Shown here: positions 62,032-64,000 of the stretch, piece after piece | Numbering within the stretch: position 1 is the stretch's first letter | How the letters are laid out: every line of letters begins with the position of its first letter | DNA from: Allobosea sp. CS1GBMeth4 | Lineage (GTDB): Bacteria > Pseudomonadota > Alphaproteobacteria > Rhizobiales > Beijerinckiaceae | DNA: 64,000 bases | Direction of reading: 5' to 3' | Assembly: GCF_900185715.1 (NCBI RefSeq) | Contig: NZ_FYAS01000002.1 | Coordinates: 1-64,000 of the forward strand | Translations under genes and position numbers: made by a program | Notes under the pieces: generated by a model | The model's input: only the letters and a program-made list of their open reading frames with translations | Told to the model about the DNA's origin: nothing | Database searches by the model: none

Positions 62032-62682
62032 ATGACCGCCACCATCACCGCCTTCGAACGCTCGCCCGATCGCGGCAAGGGTCTGGCGCGCGACATGCGC
62101 GTGCGCTGGGCGCTCGAGGAGGTCGGCCAGCCCTACGAGGTCAGGCTGCTGTCGTTCGCGGCGATGAAGCAGCCGGGGCATCGCGCGCTGCAGCCCTTCG
62201 GACAGATTCCGACCTATGAGGAGGGCGATCTTTCCCTGTTCGAGTCGGGCGCGATCGTGCTCCATATCGCCGAGCGCCATGCCGGCCTGCTGCCGGGCGA
62301 CGCCAATGCCCGGGCGCGCGCCATCTCCTGGATGTTCGCGGCGCTCACCACGCTGGAGCCGCCGATCTTCGAGCGCGACATGGTCAGGATCCTCGATCGC
62401 GAGAAGCCCTGGTACGAGGAGCGCCTGAGCGCGCTCGACGAGACCATCCGCAAGCGGCTGAGTGATCTTGCCCGTCATCTCGGCGCTGCCGCCTGGCTCG
62501 ACGGCGCCTTCAGCGCCGGCGACCTGCTGATGGTGACGGTGCTGCGCCGGCTGCAAGGCTCGGACCTGCTGGAGGAACGGCCGACCCTCGCCGCCTATGT
62601 CGCCCGCGCCGAAGCGCGGCCGGCCTACCGGCGCGCCTTCGCGGCCCAGCTGGCGGACTTCACCGCGTCGTCGGCGGGGTGA
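62032..62682 (+). CDS. Glutathione S-transferase family protein
   Basis: 216 residues from the ATG at 62032 with GGAG upstream; the longer frame is rejected. The N-terminal thioredoxin-like domain shows MRVRWALEEVGQPYEVRLLSF and the glutathione-binding PFGQIPTYEEGDLSLFESGAIVLHIAE (cis-Pro after QI, then ES). The C-terminal helical domain is about residues 90-210 (WLDGAFSAGDLLMVTVLRRL, the conserved D-rich N-capping box). A usual catalytic Tyr/Ser/Cys near residue 10 is not evident (FERSPDRGKG). Substrate unknown. It is a stand-alone unit after the liv terminator. Confidence 0.9.
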   Translation: MTATITAFERSPDRGKGLARDMRVRWALEEVGQPYEVRLLSFAAMKQPGHRALQPFGQIPTYEEGDLSLFESGAIVLHIAERHAGLLPGDANARARAISWMFAALTTLEPPIFERDMVRILDREKPWYEERLSALDETIRKRLSDLARHLGAAAWLDGAFSAGDLLMVTVLRRLQGSDLLEERPTLAAYVARAEARPAYRRAFAAQLADFTASSAG

Positions 62683-62712
62683 TGCTGGCCGTCGCGCGCC
62701 CGCCGGGGCCGC

Positions 62713-63273
62713 TCACACCGCCGTCAGGCTTTTCATGAACCCGGCGAAGCGCAACAGCCCGTCGGGCCACGGGCCGTGGCCGGATTCGGTGTTGAGATGG
62801 CCGCTGTCGCCTGCCTCGACGAATTCTGAGCCCCAGGCCAGCGCGAGCTCCCTGGCCTCGTCCAGCGTGCAATAGGGGTCGGTCGCGCTGGCAATCAGCA
62901 CGCTCCGGAAGGGCAGGGGCTCGCGCCGGTGCGTGACGAAATCGGCGGCCATGCCGGGAATGGCGCGCTTGGCCCGCTCGGAGGCCGGAGCGACCAGGAA
63001 CGCCCCGGTGACCTCGCGCGGTTTCAGATGCTCGGCCGCATGCGCGACCGCGCTGCAGCCGGCGGAATGGGCGACGATGACGACCGGCCTGGTCGCCTGG
63101 CGCACGGCCGTGACGATGCGCTCGGCCCAGACATGGCGCGAGGGCTTGTACCAGTCCTCCTGCTCGACGCGGCGGGCGGTGGGCAACTTGGCTTCCCAGC
63201 GGCTCTGCCAATGGTCGGGGCCGGAGCCAGACCAGCCGGGGACGATCAGGATATCGGTGTCGGAAGTTCTCAT
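62713..63273 (-). CDS. RBBP9/YdeN-family alpha/beta hydrolase
   Basis: 186 residues. The family pattern starts TDILIVPGWSGSGPDHWQSRWEAKLP. The triad is S70 in VAHSAGCSAVAH, D132 in SATDPYCT and H159 in GDSGHLNTESGHGPWP. Such small serine hydrolases are cytoplasmic esterases of unknown natural substrate. It is convergent with the GST gene and its start is near the following PIN toxin gene on the same strand (5 bp apart), so transcripts may run through. Confidence 0.92.
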   Translation of the reverse strand: MRTSDTDILIVPGWSGSGPDHWQSRWEAKLPTARRVEQEDWYKPSRHVWAERIVTAVRQATRPVVIVAHSAGCSAVAHAAEHLKPREVTGAFLVAPASERAKRAIPGMAADFVTHRREPLPFRSVLIASATDPYCTLDEARELALAWGSEFVEAGDSGHLNTESGHGPWPDGLLRFAGFMKSLTAV

Positions 63274-63277
63274 GAGA

Positions 63278-63685
63278 TCAAAGCACCGTCACGCTTTCCG
63301 CCGCCGCGGCGCGGATGAGAGCGTTGTCGATCGAGGCCAGAGGCGCAGCAAGACGCAAGGCGAGTTCCAGATAGGCCGCATCGTAGGCAGTCAACCCGTG
63401 CTTCCAGCATAGCGGAACCACATTGCGCGCCACTTCGGCCGGGGATAGCTGGTCGAAGGTCAGCGGAATGCGGTAGGCGCTCTGCAGGGCCTGCTCGGCG
63501 GCTGCGGAGGAGAGCAGGCCGCGGCGGACTTTCCAATAGAGCGGGTTCGCGACTTCGAACGGCCACAGCGCAGGGGCATGACCACCGCCCAACAAGAACG
63601 GTTCGATCGTGCGCATCGCAGACGGCGAGGCTTCGTCCGGAGCCAGCGCGGCGAGGACGATCGAAGCGTCGATGACGGCCTTCAT
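63278..63685 (-). CDS. vapC: VapC-type PIN RNase toxin (second module)
   Basis: 135 residues from MKAVIDASIVLAALAP. The four acidic PIN residues are D6, E44 (LWPFEVANPL), D102 (YDAAYLELAL) and D120 (ASIDNALIRAA). Its start overlaps the antitoxin stop by 4 bases. It is an RNA-cleaving toxin of a different subtype from the one at 32095. The cognate antitoxin gene precedes it. The longer frame is a read-through artefact. Confidence 0.95.
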   Translation of the reverse strand: MKAVIDASIVLAALAPDEASPSAMRTIEPFLLGGGHAPALWPFEVANPLYWKVRRGLLSSAAAEQALQSAYRIPLTFDQLSPAEVARNVVPLCWKHGLTAYDAAYLELALRLAAPLASIDNALIRAAAAESVTVL

Positions 63686-63960
63686 CGGCGGCCCAGATCT
63701 CTCAGCTCGATAATCTCGTCGCGCGTGAGGCTGACGCCTTCGCGACGCAGCATCTCCCTCGTCCGGGCAAATTCGGCCTTGATCTCTTCCGCCCTCGCCT
63801 CGCGTGCCTTCCGCTCCGCCTCGGCATCGAGCGGACCATCGGGCACGATCCGCGCCACGGTTTTTCCATGCCGCGTCACGACGATCTCCTCGCCCCGTTC
63901 CACGCGGTCGAGCAGCTCGGAAAACTTGGTCTTGGCCTCGAAGGCGCCGACGGTGATCAT
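63682..63960 (-). CDS. Phd/YefM-type antitoxin (second module)
   Basis: 92 residues. MITVGAFEAKTKFSELLDRVERGEEIVVTRHGKTVARIVPDGP is the classic Phd/YefM fold. The C-terminal helix (REARAEEIKAEFARTREMLRREGVSLTRDEIIELRDLGRR) would wrap the toxin. It is first in the module, overlaps vapC by four bases, and has a palindromic operator 13 bp upstream. Confidence 0.95.
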   Translation of the reverse strand: MITVGAFEAKTKFSELLDRVERGEEIVVTRHGKTVARIVPDGPLDAEAERKAREARAEEIKAEFARTREMLRREGVSLTRDEIIELRDLGRR

Positions 63961-63972
63961 GGCCTGAAAATA

Positions 63973-63988
63973 AACTGGTCAACCAGTT
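63973..63988. promoter_or_regulatory. Operator of the second Phd/VapC module
   Basis: The dyad AACTGGT-CA-ACCAGTT is a near-perfect 16-bp palindrome 13 bp upstream of the antitoxin start, in AT-rich sequence. It is the expected autoregulatory site of the Phd-VapC complex. Confidence 0.7.
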
Positions 63989-64000
63989 GCTTCAAGCCTC

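Overview
The window is GC-rich, densely coded chromosomal DNA from an alphaproteobacterium. A Hyphomicrobiales (Rhizobiales) organism of the Bosea/Methylobacterium type fits best; this is inferred from gene content, not from a database search. Support comes from the flagellar order fliL-fliM-DUF6468-motE facing flgF-flgG-flgA-flgH, CtrA-type TTAA-N7-TTAA boxes, a DksA with a degenerate zinc finger, ATP12 and PsiF proteins, a DUF6867 gene in a liv operon, and large intergenic palindromes. No rRNA, tRNA, CRISPR array, insertion sequence or prophage was seen.

Layout. (1) 1-12,951: flagellar block. It holds the end of a probable fliO, fliP, a 1131-residue exported TPR protein, then leftward fliL-fliM-DUF6468-motE and rightward flgF-flgG-flgA-flgH from a shared control region with a CtrA box and a sigma-54 promoter. 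A large PIN-domain gene of foreign look (5174-6292) sits inside this block on the opposite strand. (2) 13,127-19,503: oxyR/katG peroxide defence, dksA, and an MBOAT/SGNH pair probably for acylation of an exported polymer. (3) 19,599-26,880: a tartrate/isopropylmalate-type dehydrogenase with a Bug-family binding protein and divergent GntR regulator, then a CecR-like TetR regulator with an HlyD-ATPase-permease exporter. (4) 26,932-37,296: accessory-rich stretch with a DUF1778/GNAT toxin-antitoxin pair, HxlR plus a stand-alone KAS II, a reductase/LysR pair, a Phd/VapC pair, pccB, ArsR/SRPBCC, a second-type ClpP, ATP12 and an orphan YjhX. (5) 37,357-45,271: VOC protein, NylC-like P1 peptidase, Spy-like protein, PsiF, LysE exporter, rpsD, murI, a MarR-GNAT fusion and a Tat-exported flavin amine oxidase. 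(6) 45,607-56,260: haem/iron TonB receptor, an archaeal-type IMP cyclohydrolase (PurO), trmJ, two methyl-accepting chemotaxis proteins and a membrane dipeptidase. (7) 56,261-61,823: complete branched-chain amino-acid ABC transporter livHMGF-DUF6867-livK. (8) 62,032-63,988: GST, RBBP9-like hydrolase and a second Phd/VapC pair with its operator.

How it works together. Flagellar assembly and two chemoreceptors share CtrA-like sites, which suggests cell-cycle-linked motility control. Several regulators sit divergent from their likely targets with palindromes between them (GntR, OxyR, LysR) or autoregulate an operon (TetR, ArsR, two VapBC-type modules). The most unusual items are the PIN-domain gene inside the flagellar cluster, PurO in a proteobacterium, the MarR-GNAT fusion, the paralogous ClpP with no ClpX or Tig next to it, the flgF control region, and four unrelated families of intergenic inverted repeat.
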